Assembly (NCBI GenBank): GCA_964459995.1
Contig: CAYWOR010000009.1
Location: forward strand, 36,891 to 100,890
Direction: 5' to 3'
From: CAZSHG01 sp964459995
GTDB lineage: Bacteria > UBP14 > UBA6098
DNA: 64,000 bases
The position numbers were made by a program, and so were the translations under genes. This document shows positions 1 to 9,280 of this stretch, piece after piece (the stretch's first letter is position 1; every line of letters starts with the position of its first letter). The notes beneath the pieces are model-generated. The model was given only the letters and a program-made list of their open reading frames with translations. It ran no database searches and was not told the DNA's origin.

Positions 1-40
1 AGCCGTCTCGATGGCACCGGCCCGTAGGTGAATCTGCCCA

Positions 41-505
41 CTATTTGCCGCCTTTAGCAAGTTCTTTTCGGTATTCGTCGAGTTTTTTTGCGATGTCTTC
101 GTCGTGAAGCGCGAGAATCCTCGCGGCGAAAAGGGCGGCATTTTTTGCGCCGTGTTTTCCGATAGCCATCGTGCCAACGGGTGTTGAACCGGGCATTTGG
201 ACTATGGATAAAAGAGCGTCGATACCGTTAAGAGGCCCGCCGTCTGCAGGGACGCCTATGACAGGAAGCTCGGTCATACTGGCTACCACTCCCGGCAAAT
301 GCGCGGCGAGCCCTGCGATAGCGATAATGATATCGAACCCTTTTTCCTTCGCCGTGGTGGCGAACTCCTTGCAGGTGTCGGGCTGACGATGTGCCGAGAT
401 AATAAAATCCTCATGCCCGATTCCAAATTTGTCGAGGGTTTCTTTGACTTTCTCGACAAGCTCTTTGTCAGAACTGCTTCCGCATACGATTGCAACTTGG
501 CTCAT
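41..505 (-). CDS. purE: N5-carboxyaminoimidazole ribonucleotide mutase PurE
   Basis: This 154-residue protein matches bacterial PurE in length and motifs. It moves the carboxyl group of N5-CAIR to give CAIR in purine synthesis, in the cytoplasm. Visible are the N-terminal phosphate loop GSSSDKE (residues 9-15), the SAHR motif near residue 37 and the GLAAHLPG and PVIGVP stretches that shape the active site. It starts at ATG 505 behind a GAGGAG ribosome binding site. It lies 12 bases after purD on the same strand, so the two are probably co-transcribed. purK, normally needed to make the N5-CAIR substrate, is not in the window. Confidence 0.95.
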   Translation of the reverse strand: MSQVAIVCGSSSDKELVEKVKETLDKFGIGHEDFIISAHRQPDTCKEFATTAKEKGFDIIIAIAGLAAHLPGVVASMTELPVIGVPADGGPLNGIDALLSIVQMPGSTPVGTMAIGKHGAKNAALFAARILALHDEDIAKKLDEYRKELAKGGK

Positions 506-517
506 CTCTTCTCCTCG

Positions 518-1786
518 TTATCTGAGAAAATTGTGTCCTATGTCGTTTCTGTGAAATTCCTTATCCCAGCTGATTTTTTCGACTGCGCGATATGCCCTGT
601 CGCGCGCCTTCTGAAGGGTTTTATCCCAAGCGGTAACTCCGAGAACTCTGCCGCCGTCGGTAACGACTTTATCGCCGATGGTGGTTGTTCCGGCATGGAA
701 AACCTGAGTTTGGTCATCTTTGACATCATCGAGCCCGAATATTTCCGCGCCTTTTTTGTATCTCTTGGGATAACCGCCGCTGGCCATAACCACGCACATC
801 GCGGACATATCATTTCTCCATATAATTTCTGATTCTTCCAACTTGTCATGGTGAATATGAAGCATAATCTCCATCAAATCGGTTTCCAGCAAGGGCAGAA
901 TAACCTGAGTCTCCGGGTCGCCGAAACGGCAGTTATACTCGAGAACCTTAAACTCGCCATTCACAATCATAAGACCGGGATAGATAACCCCTTTGAATGG
1001 TGTTCCACGGTATCTCAGACCGTCGATTGTCGGCTGAAGAATTTCCTCCTGAATCCTTGCGAGAGTTCTCTCGTCGAGATTTGGATTTGGCGAGATTGTG
1101 CCCATTCCGCCGGTATTTGGGCCGACACCGCCATCGAAAGCGCGTTTGTAGTCGGTGCTTGTAACCATCGGCACAACAGTCTTGCCGTCGGTGAATGCAA
1201 GAACCGAAACCTCCCTTCCGGGAATGAACTCCTCGATTAGAATACGACGGCCTGCTTCGCCCCACGCGCGCTCGATCATCGACCTGCGGATAGCGTCTTT
1301 TGCCTCTTCGATGTTTTCGGCAACGACTGTTCCCTTTCCTGCGGCGAGACCGTCGGCTTTTATAACGAGGGGTAGTTTATGGTTTTCGACGAACTTTATC
1401 GCGTCTTCTGCGTTATCGAAACTCACGAAGCTCGCTGTAGGAATTCGGAATTCGTTCATGAATTCTTTCGCGTAGATCTTACTGGATTCTATTTTCGCGG
1501 CTTCCTGACCCGGTCCGAAGACATTTAGTTTCCGGCTGTTGAAATAATCGACAATACCTTCCGATAGCGGTGCTTCCGGCCCTACCACAGTGAAATCGAC
1601 ACCGGTCTTCTCGACGAAAGAAGCCAAATTTCGAATATCTGTGTCCTGAATATTCACACTTTCCGCGAGCTGAGATATGCCCGCATTTCCCGGTGCGCAG
1701 TAGATTTTTTCGACATATCTGCTCTGTGAAAGTTTCCAAATAAGAGCGTGTTCTCTTCCACCGCCGCCAACTACAAGTATTTTCAT
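518..1786 (-). CDS. purD: phosphoribosylamine-glycine ligase PurD (GARS)
   Basis: An ATP-grasp enzyme that joins phosphoribosylamine and glycine to form GAR, the second step of purine synthesis. The protein begins MKILVVGGGGREHAL, the standard PurD N-terminus, and carries the ATP-grasp motifs ADGLAAGKG, GGVGPNTGGMGT and EYNCRFGDPETQ. The reading frame stays open upstream to 1870, but ATG 1786 is the true start: it has AAGGAG just upstream and gives the expected 422 residues. It is followed directly by purE, so purD-purE forms a purine operon. A TTGACA-N17-TAAATT promoter lies just upstream. Confidence 0.95.
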   Translation of the reverse strand: MKILVVGGGGREHALIWKLSQSRYVEKIYCAPGNAGISQLAESVNIQDTDIRNLASFVEKTGVDFTVVGPEAPLSEGIVDYFNSRKLNVFGPGQEAAKIESSKIYAKEFMNEFRIPTASFVSFDNAEDAIKFVENHKLPLVIKADGLAAGKGTVVAENIEEAKDAIRRSMIERAWGEAGRRILIEEFIPGREVSVLAFTDGKTVVPMVTSTDYKRAFDGGVGPNTGGMGTISPNPNLDERTLARIQEEILQPTIDGLRYRGTPFKGVIYPGLMIVNGEFKVLEYNCRFGDPETQVILPLLETDLMEIMLHIHHDKLEESEIIWRNDMSAMCVVMASGGYPKRYKKGAEIFGLDDVKDDQTQVFHAGTTTIGDKVVTDGGRVLGVTAWDKTLQKARDRAYRAVEKISWDKEFHRNDIGHNFLR

Positions 1787-1814
1787 TTTCGACTCCTTGA
1801 TTTCTGTTTTATGT

Positions 1815-1843
1815 AATTTAATGCTCGACCGCCCCAATGTCAA
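1815..1843 (-). promoter_or_regulatory. putative sigma-70 promoter of purD-purE
   Basis: On the minus strand TTGACA (1843-1838) is followed after 17 bases by TAAATT (1820-1815). It sits about 30 bases before the purD start, as expected for a short leader. Sequence inspection only. Confidence 0.5.
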
Positions 1844-1988
1844 CAATCGAAGTTCTAACACTGACATCAAATAAAATATAGCGGGAACTTTGACTTTTAG
1901 AAATAATCACCAAGTATATTTTCTTATTGACAATTGAATCCAAAAGAACGATTTTAACGCAAAGCAACTTTTATTATTAGGAGGAAAA

Positions 1989-2780
1989 TTGAAAAAGACA
2001 ATCGTTGCACTGGTTCTTATCGGAATTATCATCTATGGCTTCGGATGTTGCGGAGTGCTCGATAAGGCCAAAGATTTAGCTAAGGATGTTGAAAGCACAG
2101 TAGATGCGATGGCTCGTTTCAGCGAAGATATCGAAAAGCTGAAGAATGAAGACGGCGAATTTGTGCTCACACAGGCCAGAATCGATAAATTCATCAAACA
2201 ATACCCCATTTTCAAAGAAATCGTAGAAAAGAAGGGCGAAGAGGTCGAAAGCGCTAAGGATGACTATTCGAAGGGCATGAAATCGCTTAATGAACTCGCT
2301 AATCTCGATAAGGATCTTCGCGACGCAGGTATCGATAATCCAGCCGAATTCTACCTCACTTTCGGCGAAATTAGCGCGGGGATGCTTTACCTTTCATTTG
2401 AACATTATGCTAAAGCTACCAAAGAGGGTATGAGCGATCAGGCCGCCGAGTTCAAAAAACAGCTCGAAGACCCGAACACCCCGGAGGATCAGAAAGAGAT
2501 GCTTCGCGAGGCAATCAAGGCCATCGAGGAAGTCGGTCAGGAAAAACCGGATGTCCCCGGCGAACTGAACGAAGACGAAGTTGATCTTATTCGTAAGAAT
2601 TTCGATGCAATAGCCAAACTCCTCGGCATGGAGTTCCCTGAAACACAAGGAGATCAGGAAACTGAAGAAGCCGAAGTGGCTGAGGCGGAAGAACCGAAGA
2701 CCGAAGAGGCCGAAAAGCCCGCCGCTCCCAAACCCCCGCAGGGACAAGGTGGCAAGCCCAAAGGCGCTCGAGTAGAATAA
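1989..2780 (+). CDS. putative lipoprotein with Glu/Pro/Ala-rich tail
   Basis: A 263-residue protein of unknown function. The start is TTG 1989, supported by AGGAGG five bases upstream; no better ATG exists. The N-terminus is a Lys-rich n-region and a hydrophobic stretch ending in GFGCC, a degenerate lipobox, so a lipid anchor is probable but not certain. The middle is charged and probably helical. The last 45 residues are a low-complexity Glu/Ala tail followed by Pro/Lys/Gly. It is a monocistronic unit: divergent from purD and followed by a terminator-like hairpin. The composition suggests a periplasmic, extended protein. I do not recognise the family. Confidence 0.75.
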   Translation: MKKTIVALVLIGIIIYGFGCCGVLDKAKDLAKDVESTVDAMARFSEDIEKLKNEDGEFVLTQARIDKFIKQYPIFKEIVEKKGEEVESAKDDYSKGMKSLNELANLDKDLRDAGIDNPAEFYLTFGEISAGMLYLSFEHYAKATKEGMSDQAAEFKKQLEDPNTPEDQKEMLREAIKAIEEVGQEKPDVPGELNEDEVDLIRKNFDAIAKLLGMEFPETQGDQETEEAEVAEAEEPKTEEAEKPAAPKPPQGQGGKPKGARVE

Positions 2781-2799
2781 ACTGTCCAATCTTATTTTT

Positions 2800-2847
2800 C
2801 GCCCGGTTGATGGAGAGCTATTCACCGCTTTTTCGGACAACCGGGCG
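2800..2847 (+). terminator. Rho-independent terminator after the 1989-2780 lipoprotein gene
   Basis: A perfect 10-bp inverted repeat (CGCCCGGTTG at 2800-2809, CAACCGGGCG at 2838-2847) is followed by TTTTGTTT. The loop is long (28 bases), so it is less certain than a compact hairpin. Confidence 0.6.
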
Positions 2848-2894
2848 TTTTGTTTATAGTTTGACACATAAGTCGTATTTGACGGAGCACAACG

Positions 2895-3539
2895 ATGTTC
2901 AACAATATAAAAGCAATTTTCGAACGCGATCCCGCATGTAGGAATGTTTTCGAGGCAATAATCTGTTATCCGGGGTTACATGCCCTCTGGTCGCATAGAA
3001 TAGCGCATTTCTTCTGGGCGAAACTACGGTTAAGACTTTTGGCGAGGCTTATAAGCGAGACATCGCGTTTCTTCACCGGAATAGAAATCCACCCCGGAGC
3101 GGTTATAGGCAAGGGGCTTTTCATCGACCACGGAATGGGTGTGGTTGTCGGCGAAACGACGATTATCGGTAATAATGTTACACTTTATCAGGGCGTTACA
3201 CTTGGCGGAACAGGTAAGGAAAAGGGGAAACGCCATCCGACTCTTGGGAATAACATCGTTGTCGGCGCAGGGGCAAAAGTTCTGGGCAATATCACAATCG
3301 GCGACGAGGTGCGTATCGGTGCCGGAAGTGTGGTTGTTCGCGATGTCGAACACGATTCGACGGTTGTTGGAATCCCCGGCAGAGTCGTTATAAGCAAAGG
3401 CAAAAAAGTCCATGAAGCATGGCTCGATCATGGGAATTTACCCGACCCCATAACAGAAAGACTCGCAGATTTACAGAGCCTTATTAACGAACTTCGTAAG
3501 ATGGTGAACGAAGACCTCGGAATTCGAAAAGGGGAGTAA
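2895..3539 (+). CDS. cysE: serine O-acetyltransferase CysE
   Basis: Makes O-acetylserine from serine and acetyl-CoA, the first step of cysteine synthesis. The 214-residue protein has a short helical N-terminal part and then the left-handed beta-helix with the signatures EIHPGA and DHGMGVVVGETT, which carry the catalytic His residues, and GVTLGGTGKEKGKRHP. It is of the short type seen in many bacteria, without the longer E. coli N-terminal domain. It starts at ATG 2895 with a GGAG upstream. cysK starts 5 bases after its stop, so both steps of cysteine synthesis are in one operon. Confidence 0.95.
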   Translation: MFNNIKAIFERDPACRNVFEAIICYPGLHALWSHRIAHFFWAKLRLRLLARLISETSRFFTGIEIHPGAVIGKGLFIDHGMGVVVGETTIIGNNVTLYQGVTLGGTGKEKGKRHPTLGNNIVVGAGAKVLGNITIGDEVRIGAGSVVVRDVEHDSTVVGIPGRVVISKGKKVHEAWLDHGNLPDPITERLADLQSLINELRKMVNEDLGIRKGE

Positions 3540-3544
3540 CACAG

Positions 3545-4447
3545 ATGACGGCGCGAACGATTGGCATCCTCGAAGCGATCGGGAACACTCCACTGATAGA
3601 ACTTCGAACAAAAAAAAACCTGTTCGCCAAACTCGAAATGTCAAATCCCGGCGGCTCGGTTAAAGACCGTGCGGCGCTAAGCATCATCACCGACGCTGAA
3701 AATCGCGGTCTTCTCGATTCAAAAACAACCGTAATAGAAGCCACCAGCGGGAACACCGGCATCGCCCTCGCGATGATATGTGCGATTCGAGGCTATGAGT
3801 GCTTTCTTGCGATGCCGGAGAGTATGTCAATCGAACGAAGAAAGATTATGCAGGCGTATGGGGCGAAAATCGAGCTGACCCCGCCGGAAAAAGGGATGAG
3901 AGGGGCGATAGAAAGAATAGATGAGCTTCAACATGATATCCCGAAAACCTTCGTAGCAAGCCAATTCTCGAATAGTGCGAATGTCGCCGCCCATGAATTC
4001 GGCACCGGCCCGGAAATTATCGAAGCTCTCGAAGGCAAAATCGATGCTTTCGTTGCAGGAATCGGCACTGGCGGGACGATAACTGGAGTTGCTAAAGCAC
4101 TGAAAACGGCAGGGATCCCGGCGAGAATCATCGGGATCGAACCTGAAGAATCCGCGGTTCTAAGCGGCAAACCTTCTGGAAAACACGGTATTCAAGGAAT
4201 CGGCGCAGGTTTTGTTCCGGAAATCCTCGATCTTGAACTTCTTCACGAAATCCGTCGTATCGATACAACCACTGCAATTCAAGCCGCTCGTCTTTTAGCC
4301 GAAAAAGAAGGCATACTCGGCGGAATATCCTCCGGCGCGGCATATTGGATTGCCACACAAATCACCTACGAACTCGGTGAAAATGCAAATGTCGTTACAC
4401 TCTTCCCCGACGGCGGCTTTAAATACCTTTCAACAGGCCTTTTCTGA
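3545..4447 (+). CDS. cysK: cysteine synthase A CysK (O-acetylserine sulfhydrylase)
   Basis: A PLP enzyme that replaces the acetyl group of O-acetylserine with sulfide to give cysteine. The Schiff-base lysine is Lys40 in NPGGSVKDRAA, the substrate loop is TSGNTG and the PLP phosphate loop is GIGTGGT. The C-terminus FPDGGFKYLSTGLF is typical of CysK. At 300 residues it is of normal length. A GGGGAG ribosome binding site overlaps the end of cysE. The next gene, a YraN-family gene, starts 2 bases after the stop, so the operon is cysE-cysK-yraN. Confidence 0.95.
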   Translation: MTARTIGILEAIGNTPLIELRTKKNLFAKLEMSNPGGSVKDRAALSIITDAENRGLLDSKTTVIEATSGNTGIALAMICAIRGYECFLAMPESMSIERRKIMQAYGAKIELTPPEKGMRGAIERIDELQHDIPKTFVASQFSNSANVAAHEFGTGPEIIEALEGKIDAFVAGIGTGGTITGVAKALKTAGIPARIIGIEPEESAVLSGKPSGKHGIQGIGAGFVPEILDLELLHEIRRIDTTTAIQAARLLAEKEGILGGISSGAAYWIATQITYELGENANVVTLFPDGGFKYLSTGLF

Positions 4448-4449
4448 AA

Positions 4450-4815
4450 ATGGTCCAAAAGAAATTCATCGAACGAGGCGATATCGGCGAGAAACTTGCG
4501 GCCGAATTCCTTTTGAAACTGGGTTATGAGATAATCTCGAGAAATTGGCGTATTCGCCAAGGGGAGATAGATATAATCGCAAAAGACGGCAGAACGATTG
4601 TCTTTGTGGAAGTTAAAACGGCCTACGGGGATAAATTCGGCAGACCCGAGGAATGGGTCAATACGGCAAAACGCCGCCAAATTGGCAAAATAGCCGAAGC
4701 CTGGATTGATAAACACAATCCAGAGGGCTATTTTTTCAGATTCGATGTTGTGGCTCTAACAAAAACTCCCGAAGGCTTCGATTTGAATCATATTATCGAC
4801 GCCTTCAGTCTTTAG
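4450..4815 (+). CDS. YraN family (UPF0102) putative endonuclease
   Basis: A 121-residue protein of the widespread UPF0102/YraN family, which has a restriction-endonuclease-like fold and is thought to act on DNA. The family motifs are visible: GEKLAAEFLLKLGYEIISRN near the N-terminus, then GEIDIIAKDG and FVEVK, which hold the Asp and Glu-x-Lys of a PD-(D/E)xK nuclease site. Its biological role is not settled. It follows cysK by 2 bases. Its last 11 bases overlap the end of a convergent lipoprotein gene on the other strand. Confidence 0.9.
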   Translation: MVQKKFIERGDIGEKLAAEFLLKLGYEIISRNWRIRQGEIDIIAKDGRTIVFVEVKTAYGDKFGRPEEWVNTAKRRQIGKIAEAWIDKHNPEGYFFRFDVVALTKTPEGFDLNHIIDAFSL

Positions 4816-5158
4816 GACGATCCACAGACTCGGATTTTGTTCTTTTTAGTTGTTCTTCGCGTTTCTCCAGCTCTTCCGCAACCATTTGCCAGATTTTGCT
4901 CCAGCGCTCGGGAGATTTGTCGAGTTCGGTTTTGTAATTGTCGAACTGATCGCGAGATACGTTGTTGGCTTTGAAAATGGAATCCTGAATCGCGGAAAGA
5001 TGCACAGAGTCGGAAAGGAATTGTTCCGCCGCGAAAGAAAGATCGACATACAGCAACACAAACTGTGTGTCCGTTATCGCTTTCGTCTCGGCGAAAGAGC
5101 ATCCTGCGACAATTACAAGCGCAGTCAAGAACATGAATTTTGCTAACGATTTTGTCAT
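4805..5158 (-). CDS. small lipoprotein, DUF4296-like architecture
   Basis: A 117-residue protein with a signal sequence ending in the lipobox VAGC, so an outer or inner membrane lipoprotein is very likely. The start ATG 5158 is chosen because AAGGT lies upstream and the signal peptide then begins MTKSLAK. After the Cys comes a helical region with a Phe-Asp-Asn-Tyr, x-Ser-Pro-Glu-Arg pattern and a Lys/Glu-rich end. This resembles DUF4296 lipoproteins of Bacteroidota, but that match is by eye and weak. Function unknown. It is convergent with the YraN gene and divergent from ispG. Confidence 0.75.
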   Translation of the reverse strand: MTKSLAKFMFLTALVIVAGCSFAETKAITDTQFVLLYVDLSFAAEQFLSDSVHLSAIQDSIFKANNVSRDQFDNYKTELDKSPERWSKIWQMVAEELEKREEQLKRTKSESVDRPKD

Positions 5159-5258
5159 AAGCGTTACCTTCATTTTGAAGATAAACCGAACTATTATTTT
5201 GTCAAGTTCAATAACTTCATCGCTGTTTCGCAAACTCTATGCCAATAGGAAATTCAAG

Positions 5259-6329
5259 ATGGAAAAAAGGTCAGTTCGAAAGCTTACAAAAAAAATAAAG
5301 GTCGGCAGAATATCAATTGGTGGGGATTCACCGGTTTCTGTTCAATCTATGCTCGATGTTCCGACTACGGATATCGATTTGGCGATTGCGCAGATATACC
5401 GTCTCGAGTCTGCCGGATGCGATATTGTTAGATTGGCGATTCGAGATTTTGTCGCGGTCGAAGCCTTCGCGAAGATACGCAAGTCAACTGAAATGCCGCT
5501 TGTGGCTGATATTCATTTCGACTACAGACTCGCAATTAGCGCGATAGAGGCCGGCGCAGACAAGATCCGCATTAATCCGGGAAATATCGGCACAAAAGAA
5601 AGAGTCAGAGAGGTCGCAGAGACGGCAAAAAGTAAAGATGTCCCGATAAGAATCGGTGTTAATGCCGGAAGTCTTCCGGAGAATATAGCGCCGCATAAGT
5701 CTTTACCCGAAAAGATGTTAGAAGCGGCGATCCGAGAAATATCGATTCTCGAAGAGTTTGAATTCACCGACATTGTCGTATCCATGAAATCCCATGACAT
5801 ATTCGATGTTATCGAGGCGAACAGGCTTTTCAGCGAACGGTTCGATTATCCTCTGCATTTGGGAGTTACCGAGGCTGGATTGCCGCCTGATGCTCTTATA
5901 AAAGGCTCATTGGGAATCGGTGCCCTTCTTGTCGAGGGAATCGGCGACACTATTCGATTTTCTATAACAGGCGATCCTGTGGAGGAGGTTATCGCCGGCA
6001 AAGATCTTCTGCAGGCCTGCCATTTGCATGAAAAGGGGATAGAACTTGTCAGTTGCCCAGTTTGCGGGAGATGCCGTGTCGATTTGGCGAATATTGCGGC
6101 CAAAGTCAAAGAAGCCTTACCCAATACCGAAAGGAAACTCGTCGTCGCAGTTATGGGGTGCGAGGTCAACGGCCCCGGTGAAGCGAAAAACGCGGATATC
6201 GGAATCGCAGGGGGAGACAACTGCTTTTTCCTTTTCAAGGATGGTGTTCCGATAAAAAAAGTCTCTGTGGAAGACGCTGTATCATCGTTATTGGGGGAGA
6301 TTTATTCTCTTCTCGAAGAAACTCGATGA
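5259..6329 (+). CDS. ispG: 4-hydroxy-3-methylbut-2-enyl diphosphate synthase IspG (GcpE)
   Basis: An iron-sulfur enzyme of the MEP isoprenoid pathway that converts MEcPP to HMBPP. The 356-residue protein starts MEKRSVRKLTKKIKVGRI at ATG 5259, with AGGA upstream; the frame is open further upstream, but that part overlaps a lipoprotein gene and has no similarity to IspG. The TIM-barrel half carries the PLVADIHFDYRLA motif. The 4Fe-4S ligands are Cys266, Cys269 (SCPVCGRC) and Cys301 (MGCEVNGPGEA), with the conserved Glu just after. It is the short bacterial form. It appears monocistronic. Confidence 0.95.
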   Translation: MEKRSVRKLTKKIKVGRISIGGDSPVSVQSMLDVPTTDIDLAIAQIYRLESAGCDIVRLAIRDFVAVEAFAKIRKSTEMPLVADIHFDYRLAISAIEAGADKIRINPGNIGTKERVREVAETAKSKDVPIRIGVNAGSLPENIAPHKSLPEKMLEAAIREISILEEFEFTDIVVSMKSHDIFDVIEANRLFSERFDYPLHLGVTEAGLPPDALIKGSLGIGALLVEGIGDTIRFSITGDPVEEVIAGKDLLQACHLHEKGIELVSCPVCGRCRVDLANIAAKVKEALPNTERKLVVAVMGCEVNGPGEAKNADIGIAGGDNCFFLFKDGVPIKKVSVEDAVSSLLGEIYSLLEETR

Positions 6330-6437
6330 TAAATCAAAACCGTCCTAATATTTAATGGTTGAAATTTTTCTTTTTTTCGTTAAAGAATTAATATGTAGTG
6401 TCGAAATCGAGAACGTTCATAATCAATAACTTTAAGT

Positions 6438-9278
6438 ATGGAATACAATTATTTGAATATCAATAGGATAGCAATTCTACTTCTTCTAATTTTAGTATCC
6501 GTTTCACCGGTTCTTGCCCAAGAATATAAAGATAGTGCGAGAAAATCAGCAAACAACGATTCAATCCATGTCGCAGTTTACCGCAATTTCCCCCCTTTCA
6601 GCTTCATTGACGACCACGGCAATCCGCAGGGTTTTTCGATTGCAATCGCAAAAGAGATAGGCAAAAGGCTCGATAAGCCTGTCGCATACCGTTTTATAGG
6701 ATTCGACGAGGTTGCCGATTCGGCTGTTCGAGCTGAATGCAATTTGTTCGTCGGTGTCCATCGCAATAACTGTTTCGGCGATGAATGGGTATTTTCGAAA
6801 CCGATAATCCAAAGTCAATTCTCCTTCTATTGTGGCAAAAACCACATTATAAGCGGTCTAAATGATTTATGCGATAAGCGAATTGCGACACCGCCATTGC
6901 TTCCGCTTTCAGAACTTCTTGAAACAAAATGTGAAGAGCTAAATGTGCGGAAACTCTCACCGCGCAACGCTATAATGGCCTTAGCCGAGGGTGAGATCGA
7001 AATTGCAGTAGTGCCTTCAGAGGTAGGGGACTATTTCATTCGCGAGTTCGGATTGCAGGCGAAAGTAGATAAACTGGACACTCCAACCCTCAAATTCGAT
7101 TATGTCGTCGCAATTCCCGCAGAAAAGGTCGAAATTCTCGGCCAAATTGATGACATAATTTCCTCACTTAAAAAAGACGGACAGCTTGCCACATTGCGAG
7201 GCAAATGGCTTAATCCGCCCACTGAGGGAAAGAAATCTGCAGGCGGATATGTTTATCTCATAATTGTTCTTATCGTTCTCATGGGCATGCTGTTCTTTTA
7301 TATCGCATTGAAAAACCGTAACTTCCGGATTTATACCGAGGCGGAAAAAAATGTCTCGGAAGCACTAAAAAACGAACTCGAAGATCTGAAGAAGCAATTC
7401 GACGGATATAATCTCGCCGCTTCCGCGGTCGATATAGGCTTCTTCGCCATTCGTGACGAAGATGGTATCCTCGGTAGATTCGTTTATGTCAATTACGGCC
7501 TCGAAAAGATCACGGGTTATACCTTTGAAGAACTAAGCAAGAAGAGTTTTGTCGAGCTTTTCGAAGGAGAAGATTTAGAAAAGGTTATCGAAAGATATAA
7601 ACTTCGCAGAAGAGGGGAAGACATACCCGAAGCCTACGAAGTGATAGGGATTCGTTCCGACGGCGAAAGAAGACCAATTGAACTTTCGGTGCGTTTAGCC
7701 CATCTCTCCGAAGGTGATCTAACCCTTGGAATCGTAAAGGATTTGTCGCGCGAGAAGAACCTTCAGAAAAAGCTCCGCGAATCCGACCAAAACTTCAGGG
7801 CGATGCTCTCGAGTATGCCGAATGGAGCGCTTGTTCTAAATAACCAAAGGATACTCTACATAAACAACGCATTCCGGCAATTGATAGGAAAAAGCCCCGA
7901 GTGGATACGTTCGAGCGGTATCTCAAGAATATTGCCGCCTGTCCATCGGGCGCGTATCGAAGCTCTTATCAATAATCTTATAGATGGCAAAGAAGCACCA
8001 AAGGAGATACAATTCGAGCTTCTCGGCCCCGATGACGATCTTGTTTTGCTAACCGCAAGACCACGTGCAGTAAGCTATTTCGGCGAATCCGCGGTGCTTT
8101 TTATCATCGATAACAAAGTCGGCGCAGATTCGCAATCCGCGTCGAAAGAATCGCGTCCGACAACAGGTTTTGCAAAGGCAACCGAAGATCTCGTTCTCGA
8201 CTACAACAATAGTATTATGAGTATTGTGGGCGCGGCCAGCAGATTGTCCAATCTCACCGAAAACAACCCCGAAGAGCTAGAGTTCACTCGAATTATAGAG
8301 AAAGAATCCGAACGTCTCGGCGAATTGACCGGAAAATTGCTCTCAATCACAAAAGAATCCGATGAGAAAAGCGGTAGGGTCATTTCTGTTCACTCGGTTA
8401 TTCGTGATGCAATCGAACTTTTGCCCACACAGCCTTCGGTGGCGTTTTCCATCAAGACTTTTTTCAACGCCAGACCGGATACTATTCGCGGAAACCTCTC
8501 GCAGATACATCAAGCTGTGCTGAATCTGATGGTCAACGCAGTGGAAACTATGCCCCAAGGAGGAGACCTGACCGTTATCACAGGGAATTCGGTCTTCGAA
8601 TCGCCGCGCATAATTAGTGATGAAAGCGTAGATCCCGGTCGCTATGTTTGGATATTGATAAAAGACAACGGCCCGGGTATCGTCGAACCTGAGCTGGAGA
8701 ACATTTTCAAACCTTTCTCCGGCGCTGGGCGAGTCGGCGCGGGTTTTGGATTGGGACTTTCGCTGGTTCAAAAACTGGTGAAACGCCATCAGGGATTCAT
8801 CTCGGTTGAATCAGAATTAGGAAAAGGAACAACCTTCACGATATATTTCCCCGAAGTGCTTCCGATCGAGGCAGAATCTTGCTCCGAGAAAAAGCTTCCG
8901 CGAGGCGACGAGACAGTCCTTGTCGTCGATGACGAACCACACATTCGAACGGTTCTCGATTCGATGCTCAACTATTTGGGCTACAAGGTTCTCTTAGCCT
9001 CTAATGGTGCTGAAGCGATTGAAATAATGCGTTCTAAGAGCAAGGAAATCAGCCTCGTTCTTTTAGATATCATAATGCCCGAAATGAGCGGCGAAGAGGC
9101 CTATCGCAACATTAAGAACATCAAACCGGAAGCAAAGATAGTTATCTCGACAGGTTATGCACGCGATCAAACGCTTAGCGACCTTCTTCAACAGGGCGCC
9201 GATTCGCTTATTCGTAAGCCCTATTCTGTCGGCACGATTGCGCGTGTTATCCGCGAAACTCTCGATGGGGTGAAATAA
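6438..9278 (+). CDS. hybrid sensor histidine kinase with substrate-binding sensor; H-box His replaced by Leu
   Basis: A 946-residue membrane sensor. Order: signal peptide (1-27), periplasmic solute-binding (SBP family 3) domain (about 43-262), one transmembrane helix (269-290), two PAS domains (about 327-560), dimerisation region, HATPase (N-box NLMVNAVETMPQGG, DNGPGI, GAGFGLGLSL) and a C-terminal receiver with DD, LLDIIMPEMSGEE, STGY and RKPY, all key residues present. The H-box, normally (A)HD(F/Y)NN, reads LVLDYNN: Leu587 (codon CTC, 8196-8198) stands where the phosphorylated His should be, one base from CAC. The ATP and receiver sites look intact. It may signal without autophosphorylation, use another His, or contain a point error. 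The next gene starts 2 bases downstream. Confidence 0.9.
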   Translation: MEYNYLNINRIAILLLLILVSVSPVLAQEYKDSARKSANNDSIHVAVYRNFPPFSFIDDHGNPQGFSIAIAKEIGKRLDKPVAYRFIGFDEVADSAVRAECNLFVGVHRNNCFGDEWVFSKPIIQSQFSFYCGKNHIISGLNDLCDKRIATPPLLPLSELLETKCEELNVRKLSPRNAIMALAEGEIEIAVVPSEVGDYFIREFGLQAKVDKLDTPTLKFDYVVAIPAEKVEILGQIDDIISSLKKDGQLATLRGKWLNPPTEGKKSAGGYVYLIIVLIVLMGMLFFYIALKNRNFRIYTEAEKNVSEALKNELEDLKKQFDGYNLAASAVDIGFFAIRDEDGILGRFVYVNYGLEKITGYTFEELSKKSFVELFEGEDLEKVIERYKLRRRGEDIPEAYEVIGIRSDGERRPIELSVRLAHLSEGDLTLGIVKDLSREKNLQKKLRESDQNFRAMLSSMPNGALVLNNQRILYINNAFRQLIGKSPEWIRSSGISRILPPVHRARIEALINNLIDGKEAPKEIQFELLGPDDDLVLLTARPRAVSYFGESAVLFIIDNKVGADSQSASKESRPTTGFAKATEDLVLDYNNSIMSIVGAASRLSNLTENNPEELEFTRIIEKESERLGELTGKLLSITKESDEKSGRVISVHSVIRDAIELLPTQPSVAFSIKTFFNARPDTIRGNLSQIHQAVLNLMVNAVETMPQGGDLTVITGNSVFESPRIISDESVDPGRYVWILIKDNGPGIVEPELENIFKPFSGAGRVGAGFGLGLSLVQKLVKRHQGFISVESELGKGTTFTIYFPEVLPIEAESCSEKKLPRGDETVLVVDDEPHIRTVLDSMLNYLGYKVLLASNGAEAIEIMRSKSKEISLVLLDIIMPEMSGEEAYRNIKNIKPEAKIVISTGYARDQTLSDLLQQGADSLIRKPYSVGTIARVIRETLDGVK

Positions 9279-9280
9279 TA

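Noticed and set aside
2861..2866. TTGACA before cysE
   Set aside because: The matching -10 position falls in the ribosome site; not a credible promoter.
6411..6418. GAACGTTC before the sensor kinase as a LexA box
   Set aside because: It lacks the four-base spacer of the lexA box.
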